64,000 bases of DNA, taken from NCBI RefSeq assembly GCF_902150065.1, contig NC_043990.1, positions 2,381,117 to 2,445,116 on the forward strand, in the 5' to 3' direction. Both the position numbers and the translations under genes were made by a program. Positions within the stretch are counted from its first letter, which is position 1, and every line of letters starts with the position of its first letter. This stretch comes from Myripristis murdjan. Taxonomy: Eukaryota; Chordata; Actinopteri; Holocentriformes; Holocentridae. The notes under the pieces were generated by a model that did not search any database, was not told the origin of the DNA, and saw only the letters and a program-made list of their open reading frames with translations. Below are positions 31,057 to 42,888 of the stretch, in pieces.

Positions 31057-32159
31057 TGTGCTGCCGGCGTGTCAGTGGCTCTGAAAGGCCTGGACAGCCA
31101 CTGATCAACACTGGCCTCTTAACGGGTGGAGAGCAGAGAGGCAGGACACATATACAAACACACACAACTATTTGAATGATCCTCCAGGGAACAGCGGACC
31201 CCCAAAACCTTGCTGAGAAGATAGAGGTGACTGTGAATAACAAAGGTCTTTCACATCTGAGCGGCAACAGAGAAAAACTGCTGAAGACAAGTGACTCATG
31301 ACGAGGATAATGTAAATAAATAAAGAGCAGGAATCTCAGATCTTTAAAGGGAGAGGCAGTTTGCCAGGCTTTCAAATGGACTGAGAGACGGATACATCTG
31401 ATGAATAAACATGAGGTGGGTGGGTTTGATTGGTCTCTGTCCATTTCAGTGAGAAGACCAGAACATTGTGAGGAGAGCAACAGGTGGAATATGCAGGGGG
31501 AAGCAGACAGGTGGAACTCTATGGTTGAGGCTCTGAATATGGAAGATGTGAGAAAAGTAAAGGAGGCCAGCAGAAACTTGGCTTGAGTGTGTGGGCGTTA
31601 TGTGGGTGGTGTCAACCTCAGGGAATAATGTTGATAGAAATGGAGAGAAGAAGCAGTGTTGAGAGAAAGATGATGGGAAGGCAAAACGGACTCCTGATGT
31701 TGGAGGCCTCTATAGAGCAGAGACATTTTGGGCCGTCTGGATGAGGCTTGGAGCAGCAGTCAGCTGCTTGGAGAAGAAGCTGATGCTCCTGAAGCATCAG
31801 GCTTTAAGGAGTTTCTGTCAGATGGTTTTTATGCTCCAGCAGTCACTCACTCACACACTGTTTCTCTTCCCTTTAAGAAGCCTCTCACGCACATCAGCAC
31901 ACAAACATGATAGGAGCTGAAATACTTCGCATCACACTGGAAATAAATAGAACAAATATTAAACTTTCTTTTCCATATCAGTGAATAAATATATTTTATA
32001 TTCAAAAGTGGGGCTAAAATAGAGGGAAATCTGATTTTTAACACATTTTAAATTACTTTTGTTGAAAGAAAAGTAAAAGTAAAAATAAATTGATATCATG
32101 GTTGTTCTGCAGAAGTCTGGAAAAAAGGAGTCATCATATATCATGTTAAATTAATGTAC
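31057..32159. other. V5/V6 intergenic module, shortened copy
   Basis: Second copy of the divergent module. It lacks a stretch of roughly 150 bp present in the other two (about 1840-1990 and 54765-54915); the scar is at about 31310-31325. No gene is seen. Confidence 0.75.
31152..31159 (-). promoter_or_regulatory. Mutated octamer of the V5 promoter
   Basis: The minus strand reads GTTTGTAT where V1, V9 and V10 have GTTTGCAT. The lost C is in the core of the POU-factor site. Confidence 0.75.
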
Positions 32160-32212
32160 ACATTTAGAAACAGCCTGATGAGAGTAATGTGTGTCCCTGT
32201 TGGAGTGGGTCA
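32160..32212 (+). pseudogene. Truncated type I V promoter (deleted V gene scar)
   Basis: CTGATGAGAGTAATGTGTGT and the following TTGGAGTGGGTCA are the normal start of a type I V promoter. At 32212 the sequence jumps to ATGGCTGTAATAAAAGGG, which normally lies about 1 kb further on, beyond the V gene (compare 40285 and 41331). The octamer, leader, V exon and RSS of one gene have been deleted. Confidence 0.8.
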
Positions 32213-33177
32213 ATGGCTGTAATAAAAGGGAGGATAAATGATATGTGAGTTCTTAAATACCACTGCTTGCTTTGGGAAAACATCAGCAGGAACATTTTGT
32301 AGATTTGACACTGAACATTCAGAGTCACTGGGATGGTCCTTTAAGGCCTCATGTCTACTTATGAGAAGATGTGAGCTCAACTGGCCAACTGTAATTGGCT
32401 GATCTGTGGTTCCAGCCAGGTGATGTCACCACCTGTTGAGCTCTGCAGCAGATGACATCACCTGGAACCAGCCAATAGCATGTCACCGATTCAGTGTCCT
32501 GATGTCCACCAGCAGATGTCAGGCCTCACACAGATTTGGGTTTGGGGTTTGGGGACTTTAAGATTCATTTTTTTTCTTTCCCTCATCTTTATCCACATTC
32601 TGCTCAAGTTAGTTTTCACTGAGCTCAGAATTTCAGGTTAAATGTACCAATCAGTATAGTATAACACAGCAAAGGAAGTAATGCTCTTTGCACTCTTTTC
32701 TGACATGTAAGTGGTTGACTTTTCTCAGTTTGTCCACAATGTGTAAAGTAAAGTGCAATGAAGCAGCTGTGAGTCAGAAATCATGGTGAAAGCAGGAAAC
32801 AGGATTTAATGAATCAAATGATATTAAACATGTATGTAGAAACCTTTTTCCAACAATTAGTTTTGTTTCCCCAGTAAAAGTCCAGAGAGCAACTGTTTCA
32901 TTGAAAACCTCATGGTTGTCTCGATGACACGGCTCTCTCACTGTGAAAGGAATGACCTGACCGACATTCAGTTTACTTTGTGAAATTTAACTGATACAAT
33001 AAAGTTAAAAATCTATCAAACTGTGCCACAATAAAACACAACAGAGGACATTCTTGGAGTAAACATGTCAAGCCAAATGTAAACATAAACTGTCTTTATT
33101 AAAATGTCAGTAAAGAGTCAATGGAGAGTAATGTGTGTCCCTGTTGGAGTGGGTCAGAGCATTTCCATAGAGAGCCA
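32213..33177. other. Conserved V intergenic block with CRE-like palindrome
   Basis: Shared with 42406-42884 plus 44437-44779 and with 56820-57590. It contains an imperfect stem (about 32396-32480) pairing TGGTTCCAGCCAGGTGATGT with ACATCACCTGGAACCA. No gene is seen. The TTAA in GATATTAAACATG (near 32830) is the unoccupied counterpart of the piggyBac copy B site. Confidence 0.75.
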
Positions 33178-33224
33178 CTTTGCATCAGCAGCACCATGCT
33201 CCAGTGCTCTGGGAGAGTTTATAG
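33178..33224 (+). promoter_or_regulatory. V6 promoter: octamer and TATA-like box
   Basis: CTTTGCAT at 33178-33185 and TTTATAG at 33218-33224. Confidence 0.8.
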
Positions 33225-33302
33225 TCCTGAGAGTTGAAGACTGGATGACTGACAGCTGTCCTTCATGACAACAGAAGCCCCAGAAATCCTCTTCATCCAA
33301 AC

Positions 33303-33785
33303 ATGACTTTGAGCTCCATCCTCATCTGGACTCTCCTCTGCTGCTGCTTGACAGGTAAAGTCCAGAGAATCAAAGTCCTCTCTTCTATGAAGATCCGTCC
33401 CTCTGAAATGAAGCGGAGAAAAGCATGACGCTGCTTTGTGTTTTTGTCTGTGTGTCCTCAGAGTCCAGAGGCCAGGTCACAGTGACTCAGCCTGGAGCAG
33501 TGAGGGCTGCTCTGGGAGCCTCCGTCACCATCACATGTAAAACCAGCCAGAATGTTTATGTGTGGAACAGCAACCACAATTTAGCCTGGTACCAACAGAA
33601 AGATGGAGAAATTCCTAAGCTGCTCATTTACACTGCTAATAATCGAGTATCAGGGACTCCAGGTCGTTTTACAGGCAGTGGATCAGGGAGTGACTTCACT
33701 CTGACCATCAGTGGAGTCCAGGCTGAAGATGCAGCAGTTTACTACTGTCAGAGTGACCACTATATCAACAGTAAGAGTCTATTCA
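33303..33785 (+). CDS. Immunoglobulin light-chain V segment V6 (type I)
   Basis: Leader exon 33303-33354 and V exon 33462-33785, open, with standard splice sites. CDR1 is [13 protein letters not shown] (13-residue class), followed by [39 protein letters not shown] and [15 protein letters not shown]. It is the closest V to C1 on its 3' side. Since its RSS and that of J1 face the same way, V6-J1 joining would invert the intervening 4.4 kb and place C1 downstream of V6. Confidence 0.95.
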
Positions 33786-33813
33786 CACAGTGAAAAAGCG
33801 TCGTACAAAAACC
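33786..33813 (+). other. 12-spacer RSS of V6
   Basis: CACAGTG, spacer AAAAAGCGTCGT, ACAAAAACC (33805-33813). Confidence 0.95.
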
Positions 33814-33893
33814 TCCCTCAGTCAAACTGAACAGAAACTGAAGTGACTGCTGCACCTGGAAGCTACTGCAGGGACTGATACAGTTCACTGAGG

Positions 33894-33898
33894 ACACA

Positions 33899-33940
<42 letters not shown>

Positions 33941-34900
33941 TTGTTGATGAGAACATATCTTGTTGATAGTGTCAGTGTCAGTTTTCCCTCTGAGCTTCAA
34001 ACAGCCACCTCCCACCTCAACAAGCTGAAAGTTCCCCCAAATGAAGAGGACAGTTCCAGTGAAGAAGCCCAATCAGAAACATTAAAAGCACAACAACATG
34101 GAGCAAAGTGAGCTGCCCTGATGCCGACCCCCAAACCATTGCTGAATGATCCAAACAGCTTATCCCCCACACATCAACATCCATTCACTGACCGCACAGC
34201 AAAACGTCACATACACATCAGTAACAATGTATGCTGAGGATAATACCAATAGTGCAATAAAATGTCTGTTAAACAGATTACATGTTACATTAGTGTTGTG
34301 TCACTGTTCAGTGTGATTATGGCTGTGGGATAAAAACTGTTCCAGAATCGTGTGGTGCATGTTTTGATGGATCTGTATCTTCTGCCAGATGGCAAAAGTT
34401 CAAAAAGGTGGTGGGCAGGGTGGAAAGGGTCCTTGATTATGCTGTGTGACTTCTGCAAACAGCGCGAGGTGAAGATTATAGTGCCATTCCTTTAAATTTA
34501 GGTCATTGTTCAAACTAGCACTCATTCCCATATGCTGATGATATTATGTTTTATTTTTATAATTGTGAATAATGAGAACAATGAGAGCAAGTTTTCTCCA
34601 GTAATAAAAGCAGTAACAAAGCATATGAAAGATGCTTGGCCTAATCACTACTTTGCCTGGGAAGCATTATTCTGAATTAAATGAAGCTTTCCTGAAGTTT
34701 GACACCCTCATTTACATTTTGAAATCTTACAGTATGTGTGCCAGCTGAACCTAAAATCCACTCCTCCATCCCCGTGCTTTAATATCAGTGTTTATCAGGA
34801 CAAAGGACACAACTAATTTGTTAAAAAGATTTTTTATGATTATTTTAACATATAGAGTATCAGCATTACAGCAAGAAAAATAATTGATTATTTAAAGATT

Positions 34901-34959
<59 letters not shown>

Positions 34960-35029
34960 GAGGCAGAGTGCAGAGTGAGAGCAGCTGCAGAGTGAAACCA
35001 GTAGCAGAAGTCCCAGTGAGTCAGGTCAG
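33894..35029. other. Spacer between V6 and C1 (duplicated at 49190-50297)
   Basis: A CA tract (33894-33938) is followed by about 950 bp nearly identical to the V9-C2 spacer, then a pure GA tract (34904-34956) that is much shorter (about 50199-50222) next to C2. No coding sequence is seen. It includes the 3' flank of C1, where the polyadenylation site should lie, but no certain AATAAA was identified on the minus strand. Confidence 0.8.
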
Positions 35030-35363
35030 TTACTGGGGACACTGGTCTCTCCTCAGTGTCTCGACCTGCGGAGACTGGGAGCCCTGGGTGGCCTCACAGG
35101 TGACAGAGCCCAGCTTCCTCCACTGGTCTGCAGTGAGCCTCAGGGTGCTGCTCCAGCTGTAGAGGCCGTCCTTCTCCAGCACCCCGGGGCTCCTGCTCTG
35201 CTCCCAGCTGCTGCTGCTGCTGCTGCTGCTGCCGTCCACCTTCCAGGCCAGCCTCCAGTCTGAGGGGAAGCCCTTGTTGGCCAGGCACATGAGCGTGGCC
35301 CTCCCCTGCCGCAGCTCCTCTTTGGAGGGGGGCAGCACCGTCAGGGTGGGAGGGGCATTACCC

Positions 35364-35364
<1 letters not shown>
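35030..35364 (-). CDS. Immunoglobulin light-chain constant region C1 (CL exon)
   Basis: One exon; the acceptor CTCTCAG is just above 35364 and the TAA is at 35030. After the split codon shared with J it reads [42 protein letters not shown], eight Ser, [40 protein letters not shown] and ends RRDQCPQ. The intradomain Cys pair (LMCLA, VTCEA), the Trp and the near-terminal Cys for heavy-chain pairing are all present, and the length is normal for CL. It differs from C2 mainly by the longer Ser run and its first and last residues. Confidence 0.96.

Positions 35365-35366
<2 letters not shown>

Positions 35367-35422
<56 letters not shown>
35367..35422. repeat. (GA)n tract forming the C1 splice-acceptor region
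   Basis: On the transcribed minus strand this is a pure TC run ending directly in CTCAG, so the polypyrimidine tract of the C1 acceptor is a microsatellite. C2 lacks it. Confidence 0.9.
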
Positions 35423-35426
<4 letters not shown>

Positions 35427-35843
35427 AAAAGAAGTTACTTTGAGGGAAAATAAAGTCCATCCTGTGGATTGCAGGAGGAGAACATGGAGGGCAGAGGAGG
35501 CTGCTGGTTCTGAGGATCTTTCTCAGATGATTCAGCAGTGGGAGAGATTTGATGAAACTGGTCTTCAAGGTTTCACTTCCCTCTCTGAGCTCAGTAACCA
35601 TGGCAACAGACAGGCATCACTGCTCAACCATGGCAACAGACAAGTTTCACTGTTAAAAATAAAGGTTGAAAGCTGTACACTCTTGCTCCGATGTACAAAA
35701 TTTTATTAACGTAAAACATCAGTGTTTGATAATTACAAATTATCCACTGGAGGTTAAATCGTTTTACCACTGAGATTTCTTTGTGGAGGACAACATGTTG
35801 TGACAGACAGTTTACTACAGTTGTGTTCACGACTGAAATATGG
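35423..35843. other. J1-C1 intron: fragment of the V3/V12 upstream module
   Basis: Positions about 35500-35670 match the V3/V12 upstream module (GAGGATCTTTCTCAGATGAT, GGCAACAGACAGGCATCACT). No gene is seen. ATGG at 35840-35843 is the target duplication of the solo LTR. Confidence 0.7.
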
Positions 35844-37477
35844 TGTTGGGCCGCATACCTCCGTGACTCAGACAAAGGCAGGCCTGCACACAAAGGCAAA
35901 GCCTAAAACTGAGGCCTCCATGTAAACTCCAAAGCCTGAGAGGGAACAAAAGGACACTCACTCCAAACAATGGGAGTCCACTACAGACTCCACTTCCCAT
36001 CAGGCCATTCTGTATTCACACCCAGGTGTGAAATTCCCCAAATTCAAACTCCCTGCTTGCATTGGACAAGACCCCACTTGAAACCACAGGGGGTCCCATG
36101 ATGTCACCTGGGCTATATAAGCCTGGGATCGACCTGCAGGCCTTGCTCCCAGCTGCAGCTCCTGCATCTATCGGGAGTACTTCATACGGACACACATTGG
36201 CTTGGCCACAGGATCTCCACCTCACCGGACGAGCAGAGATTTTCCTTGAGCTCCAAAGAGGATCCACGAGAGGACCACTGCGCAACCCAGTGCTCTCATT
36301 TTCCTGCAGAAGTGAAGGGACCACGGACGCCCCGCTCCTTCAACCAAGTCGACTCCGCTGTTCCCTCCACTACTTCGTCGAGGACCAGCCCCGTCTACCC
36401 GCCGGGAGAGCGAGCAGACGCCCGTCGGCATCTGTGCTCTAAGGACCTGAGCCAGATCCCAGGACGGACTTCAACACACACCGCACTCGCTCCGGAGAGC
36501 GAGCCAAGTAAGAGGCTTAAGTCTGGGCAGAGTTAGCGAAAGTAGAGTGTTGATGAACTTGTTTTGTATTGTTGCTGCTGAACGTTTTGCTTGCACATTT
36601 GTTAGCATAGTTTGCCACTGTGGGTGAGACCAGTGAGCTGCATTTATCCCCTAAAGGCCAGAGACACTGCAGATCGAGCATAGCTTGTTTGCTGTTTCTC
36701 TGAGTGATAAAGGCAACTACTGCGTCTCTTCCCCCTACTACTAGAGTCTTCTACTTTTCTGTCCCCTATCTCTTCCCTTTTACTAACCCTGCATGTAACA
36801 GACAATTTGGTGACTAGCCTCAAGTTGAACACTCGCTCAGAAGCGTGTTGAGCCGGCAGCCACCATTAACCATTGTTCTGTTCAAACCTGGTGGTCACTC
36901 CCTCTGACCACCCCCCTTTTGGTGGCAACGTCCGCCATCTTCCTTTCCCTTTTTCTCACACCTCCCCCACTACACACACACACACACACACACTCACACA
37001 CACACACACACACATACACACATATACACGCCCACACATACGCACACTCACAATTGCTTGGTGTACATAATTGTTGTTTCATAGAATAGCCGATAATAGA
37101 TGTTTGTTCCCATAATCATTATTGATTTTGATTGATATTGTGAAGGTGAATAAACTCTGTTATACTGCAACGAGAAGTTGTTTGCCATTTTCTTGCACAG
37201 GTACTGTTTTAAGGGCTGGTTGAGAGGGTCAGTGTTCGAATTTAACCTTCAGCGTTCACTTTAGGAACCTGATATCTCTCAGATATCATATTCCTAAAGG
37301 AACACCCCTTTTTGTTGAGACTGTTCTTTATTTGGTTAATTGGTCCCTGATTCCAGGGTGGTGCCCCGTTATTGTTAAACAATTTTAGATAACATTTCGT
37401 TATCTGAGTAATCAATAATTATCTTAATAATCATCGATTACTCCCCATTTAACCAAACTCGCTCCTAAGGCCCAACA
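35844..37477 (+). mobile_element. Solo LTR (family not assigned)
   Basis: 1634 bp beginning TGTTGGGCC and ending GGCCCAACA, flanked by ATGG (35840-35843 and 37478-37481). A TATATAA box (36114-36120) and an AATAAA (37149-37154) on the plus strand fit LTR promoter and polyadenylation signals. No internal region remains, as after LTR-LTR recombination. It lies antisense in the J1-C1 intron and accounts for most of that intron's extra length over J2a-C2. Confidence 0.82.
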
Positions 37478-37481
37478 ATGG

Positions 37482-38116
37482 CAACAAATACACTCCATAA
37501 CTGAAAAAATAAAATTAAGATCAAGTTCACTGACAGGAATAACTTTTCTAACTCACTGATTTAAACCACTTCAGTATTTTGTTGAGAATTTATATTGATG
37601 ATAGAGGATTATTATTAGTACTAATGAAGATGTGGCATGCTGTTCAAAGCATTAGTCTTGTAGAATGGTCGAGTTAAACACATTGAATGTTTTCATATAT
37701 CACACCAATAAAAAAAAAAAAAAAAAAAAATACACAAATTGTCAGGCAGAATGCACACCCTTTTTCTGTTATTTTTTATTTTTATTTTTTTTGCTTTTTT
37801 GTAATGATATTGCTTCACATTCAAGAGTTTATAGAACTGTTTTTTGTAGACAATAAAATTACCTGACTCCATAAACTGTAAAATGAATTTTCCATAAAAA
37901 TCAAACAGCAAACTTATTCTATTTTTCCTTTTCATTATCTTTCGTCCATATTAAGAGACATATAAGATGTCATTGTTACTTAAGCACCATTTAATTTTAA
38001 ATATCAGGCTAAAGACTAAGGACCGAAAGAATGGAAGAATAAAAATCAAAGAATAAAAACCATAAAGAGAGAATAGAAATTGAATTTGAGTTTATGGAGA
38101 TATTAATGGTACTTAC
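37482..38116. other. J1-C1 intron, J-proximal part
   Basis: AT-rich with a poly-A run (37711-37730) and no gene. It ends at the J1 splice donor. Confidence 0.6.
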
Positions 38117-38154
38117 AGTCAACATCCAGTCTGGTTCCTCCACCAAAAGTCCAC
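38117..38154 (-). CDS. Immunoglobulin light-chain J segment J1
   Basis: 38 bp encoding [12 protein letters not shown] in the frame that leaves one base before the GTAAGT donor (38111-38116). The FGGGT motif is canonical for light-chain J. Phase 1 splicing to C1 gives LD-VD-L-GNAPPTL. The J1-C1 intron is 2752 bp. Confidence 0.95.
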
Positions 38155-38193
38155 CACAGTGATACAAACTCATTGAGCCGCCGTACAAAAACC
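38155..38193 (-). other. 23-spacer RSS of J1
   Basis: Minus strand: nonamer GGTTTTTGT (38185-38193), 23-bp spacer, heptamer CACTGTG (38155-38161). It pairs with the 12-spacer RSSs of the V genes. Confidence 0.95.
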
Positions 38194-38434
38194 TCTGCCT
38201 GTAGAGAGACACGGCTCTCTCACTTTGAAAACAACAAACTCACTGAGATCAGCCTCAGGCTTTAAAACTTAATAACTGACTGATATATTATCACTTACAT
38301 TCAAACTATGTGAAAAATGGTCAATATTTATTTTTATTTATTTTTTTTGCAGTGAAACTGATTTCTTCACCAGTGAAATAAAACACATAAATTTCTCTCA
38401 TAGTCTTTTTCATCATTTACAATTATAAAAGTAA
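38194..38434. other. J1 upstream flank
   Basis: AT-rich and similar to the J2b upstream flank (about 52137-52430). Includes GAGACACGGCTCTCTCACTT shared among the J and V intergenic blocks. Confidence 0.6.
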
Positions 38435-40135
38435 AAAAAATTAAATCAAATCATTTTTATTGTCATTATGCAGTTTAAAAAACAGCACAATGAGACATAC
38501 TTGTGCAACCTCTAACAGCCTCCAAACAAGCATATCTTACATGTGCACACATACACACGAGTAAGAAGCCCTACCACCATCATCATAATCATCAACATTC
38601 ATCTCACATATCCATACACAAATAAATAAAACATCGTCAACAACAGTAAAAAAATATTACACAACCCAACCCCTTCTGCCTCCCATCACTCCAGCACATT
38701 GCACAGCCCCCGTTATATTGCACAGCCTCTGTAACAGTCTTCTGTGCACAGAGTCCCTGCTGCTTGCTGAGCTCTGTGATGGCCCTGGGAGCTGTTTTGC
38801 AGGCTGGAGGTTCGAGCTTTGGAGGCCCAGAAGGTCCAGAGTGGAGCAGGGAGAAGAGGTGATGCAGCGGGTGGGTGTTGTCCTGCAGGATGCTGTTTGC
38901 ATGGCAGAGACAGCGGCTGTGTCCCAATTCAAAGGCTGTACGCTACCTAGGCCGTATTTGTAGGCTGCTTACGTCACGGCGGCGCGACAAGTGCTGTCCC
39001 AATTCAATTTTACTGCGCAGGGTCCTTCAAATGCAGCCGACAGATCCAGCCGATTTTTGACTAATTTGCAGGATACACCTCCACGATGCTTCGCGGCCGA
39101 CATCACAGCCTACTTCCCAAGTTACCTTTCGGTCCAGTTGAATTTCTGGATCAGCCACCATTGCTGGAATTATTAAGCATGTTTTAGACCATCTTAATGT
39201 TTATATCATGACGTTTTGATAAGTTTTCATGCCTATAATTACCACCATAGATTCGGTTTAGCTGTTAACTGTATCCGAACAACGCCTGTAAATGCAAGTT
39301 CAGTTAGATGAGTTAGATAGGCATTTTGCATGATGTTTCCATAGCAACCATCAGTGCGTCAGGTACGTTACAATGTAGCCATGTGTACAATTACTTTAAC
39401 TGGGATAGTCTGTTGCAGTTTGTGAGGTGTAACAATTATCTTAATTTGCTGCATATTCACGAAGACAAAATAAAATAAAATACATAAAACTACAGAATCA
39501 ATGTTGTCCATCTTGAGAGCGTTGAAGCTGCTTATCGTTTTGTTTCATGCACAGGTGTTCACTGACACACCTCCGAAACTACTTCGGCATTTTACGCTGC
39601 ATCACTCGAATGCGCTTCGGGAAGCCTCGATAATAATGACGTAGGAATCCTCCGCAGGCTACACCGTCCCAATTCACTAAACTTTTAGGTCCGGTAAACT
39701 TGATATCGGCACCTCCGTCAGACGCCTCCTACGTGGGCACCATAGGCTGCGACCTAGTAGTCATCTAGCCCTTCGATTGAGACAGACCCAGCGAGTCCGA
39801 AAGATGTCATCTAAGGAGGGCAGGGGAAGACCGATGATTTTCCCAGCTGTTTTGATGACTCGTTTTAGTGATTTCCTGTCATTCCTGTCATACTGCAGTG
39901 ATGCAGTAAGTTCTTCTCTGTGCCTCCTGAAATCCTGAAATCCACAGTGATTTCTTTTGTCTTTTTGACATTTAGGGTTAACTTGTTTTCATTACACCAT
40001 CCTACTAGCCTGTCGACTTCGTCTCTGTAGGCGGTCTCGTTGCTGTTGCAGGTCTTCCCCACCACAGTCGTGTCGTCAGCAAACTTTATAATGGTGTTTG
40101 AAGGGTGGGTGGAGAGACAGTCGTACTGTATCTTT
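38435..40135 (-). mobile_element. L2-like LINE, 5'-truncated, with a nested MITE
   Basis: On the minus strand 39880-40130 encodes a reverse-transcriptase core: STHPSNTIIKFADDTTVVGK, then AYRDEVDRLVGWCNENKLTL and NVKKTKEITVDF. The FADD box and the following helix are typical of L2/Maui-type LINEs. The remaining 3' part runs down to an AT-rich end near 38435. The copy is split by an 874-bp MITE. It lies just upstream of V7. Confidence 0.8.
38916..39789. mobile_element. MITE nested in the LINE
   Basis: The imperfect inverted ends GCTGTGTCCCAATTC and (inverted) GGGTCTGTCTCAATC are flanked by AGCG on both sides (38912-38915 and 39790-39793). The LINE sequence continues on both sides. There is no coding frame. 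The superfamily is not assigned. Confidence 0.65.
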
Positions 40136-40447
40136 ACTTTATTTATTAGGTTGAAAGAAAGGCCAAAATAAAAGTACATTAATATAGTGTTTTTTTCTGC
40201 AGAAATCTGGGGAAAGTAGTAATGAGGCAGTATGTTAAAATGATGTACACATTCAGAAACATCCTGATGAGAGTAATGTGTGTCCCTGTTGGAGTGGGTC
40301 AGAGCATTTCCATAGAGAGCCACTTTGCATCAGCAGCACCATGCTCCAGTGCTCTGGGAGAGTTTATAGTCCTGAGAGTTGAAGACTGGATGACTGACAG
40401 CTGTCCTTCATGACAACAGAAGCCCCAGAAATCGTCCTCATCCAAAC
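40136..40447 (+). promoter_or_regulatory. V7 promoter region
   Basis: The type I V promoter block starts near 40260. Octamer variant CTTTGCAT at 40323-40330 and TTTATAG at 40363-40369. Confidence 0.8.
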
Positions 40448-40930
40448 ATGACTTTGAGCTCCATCCTCATCTGGACTCTCCTCTGCTGCTGCTTGACAGG
40501 TAAAGTCCAGAGAATCAAAGTCCTCTCCTCTATGAAGATCCGTCCCTCTGAAATGAAGCGGAGAAAAGCATGACGCTGCTTTGTGTTTTTGTCTGTGTGT
40601 CCTCAGAGTCCAGAGGCCAGGTCACAGTGACTCAGCCTGGAGCAGTGAGGGCTGCTCTGGGAGCCTCCGTCACCATCACATGTAAAACCAGTCAGGATGT
40701 TTACTATGATGGATCTGACTATATCTTAGCCTGGTACCAACAGAGAGATGGAGAAGCTCCTAAACAACAGATTTACTGGGCTAATCGTCGAGCATCAGGG
40801 ATTCCAGATCGTTTTACAGGCAGTGGATCAAGGAGTGACTTCACTCTGACCATCAGTGGAGTCCAGGCTGAAGATGCAGCAGTTTACTACTGTCAGAGTC
40901 GCCACGATATCAACAGTCAGCGTCTGTTCA
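40448..40930 (+). CDS. Immunoglobulin light-chain V segment V7 (type I)
   Basis: Leader exon 40448-40499 and V exon 40607-40930, open. CDR1 [13 protein letters not shown] (13 residues) is acidic and aromatic. It continues [20 protein letters not shown] and [19 protein letters not shown], and the germline CDR3 is [15 protein letters not shown]. It is the V nearest to J1 on the 5' side, in opposite orientation, so joining would invert about 2.8 kb. Confidence 0.95.
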
Positions 40931-40958
40931 CACAGTGAAAAAGCATCATACAAAAACC
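40931..40958 (+). other. 12-spacer RSS of V7
   Basis: CACAGTG, spacer AAAAAGCATCAT, ACAAAAACC (40950-40958). Confidence 0.95.
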
Positions 40959-41428
40959 TCCCTCATTCAGACTGAACAGAAACTGAAGTGACTGCTGCAG
41001 CTGGAAGCTACTGCAGGGACTGATACAGTTAACTGAGGACACACACACACACACACACACACAGTTGATGAGAACATGTCATCTTGTTCATAGTGTCAGT
41101 GTCAGTTTTCCCTCTGAGTTTCAAACAGCCACCTCCCACCTCAACAAGCTGAAAGTTCCCCCAAATGAAGAGGACAGTTCCAGTGAAGAAGCCCAATCAG
41201 AAACATTAAAAGCACAACAACATGGAGCAAAGTGAGCTGCCCTGATGCCGACCCCCAAACCACTGCTGAATGACAGCTTGAAGTCTCTGAAAGTCCATTT
41301 TCTTATCATAGTGGAATGAATGGAACACAATGGCTGTAATAAAAGGGAGGAAAATGTTCTTAAATACCACTGCTTTTTTTGGGAAAAGATCAGCAGGAAC
41401 ATTTTGTAAATTTGGCAGTGAACATTCA
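40959..41428. other. V7 downstream flank
   Basis: Type I downstream flank with a short CA tract (about 41038-41062), then the shared GTCAGTTTTCCCTCTGAG-to-GTGAGCTGCC block. No gene. TCA at 41426-41428 is the target duplication of the next MITE. Confidence 0.8.
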
Positions 41429-42405
<977 letters not shown>

Positions 42406-42408
42406 TCA

Positions 42409-42888
42409 GAGTCACTGGGATGGTCCTTTAAGGCCTCATGTCTACTTATGAGAAGATGTGAGCTCAACTGGCCAACTGTAATTGGCTGATCTGTGGTTCC
42501 AGCCAGGTAATGTCACCACCTGTTGTGATCTGCAGCAGATGACATCACCTGGAACCAGCCAATAGCATGTCACAGATTCAGTGTCCTGATGTCCGCCAGC
42601 AGATGTCAGGCCTCACACACATTTGGGTTTGGGGATTTTAAGATTGATTAATTTTTCTTTCCCTCATCTTTATCCACAGCTCAGAATTTCAGGTTAAAAA
42701 GTGAAATGTTCCAATCAGTATAGTATAACACAGCAAAGGAAGTTATGCTCTTTTCACTCTTTTCTGACATGTAAGTTGTTGACTTTTCTTAGTTTGTCCA
42801 CAATGTGCAAAGAAAAGTGCAATAAAGCAGCTGTGAGTCAGACATCATGGTGAAAGCAGGAAACAATTAATGAATCATATGATATTAA
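42409..42888. other. Conserved V intergenic block with CRE-like palindrome
   Basis: Second copy of the block at 32.2-33.1 kb, including the imperfect stem at about 42480-42562. It is interrupted at its TTAA by piggyBac-like copy B and resumes at 44437. Confidence 0.8.

Noticed and set aside
35440-37082. Several 60-126-codon frames within the solo LTR
   Set aside because: They match no family, overlap in opposite strands, and lie within LTR regulatory sequence.
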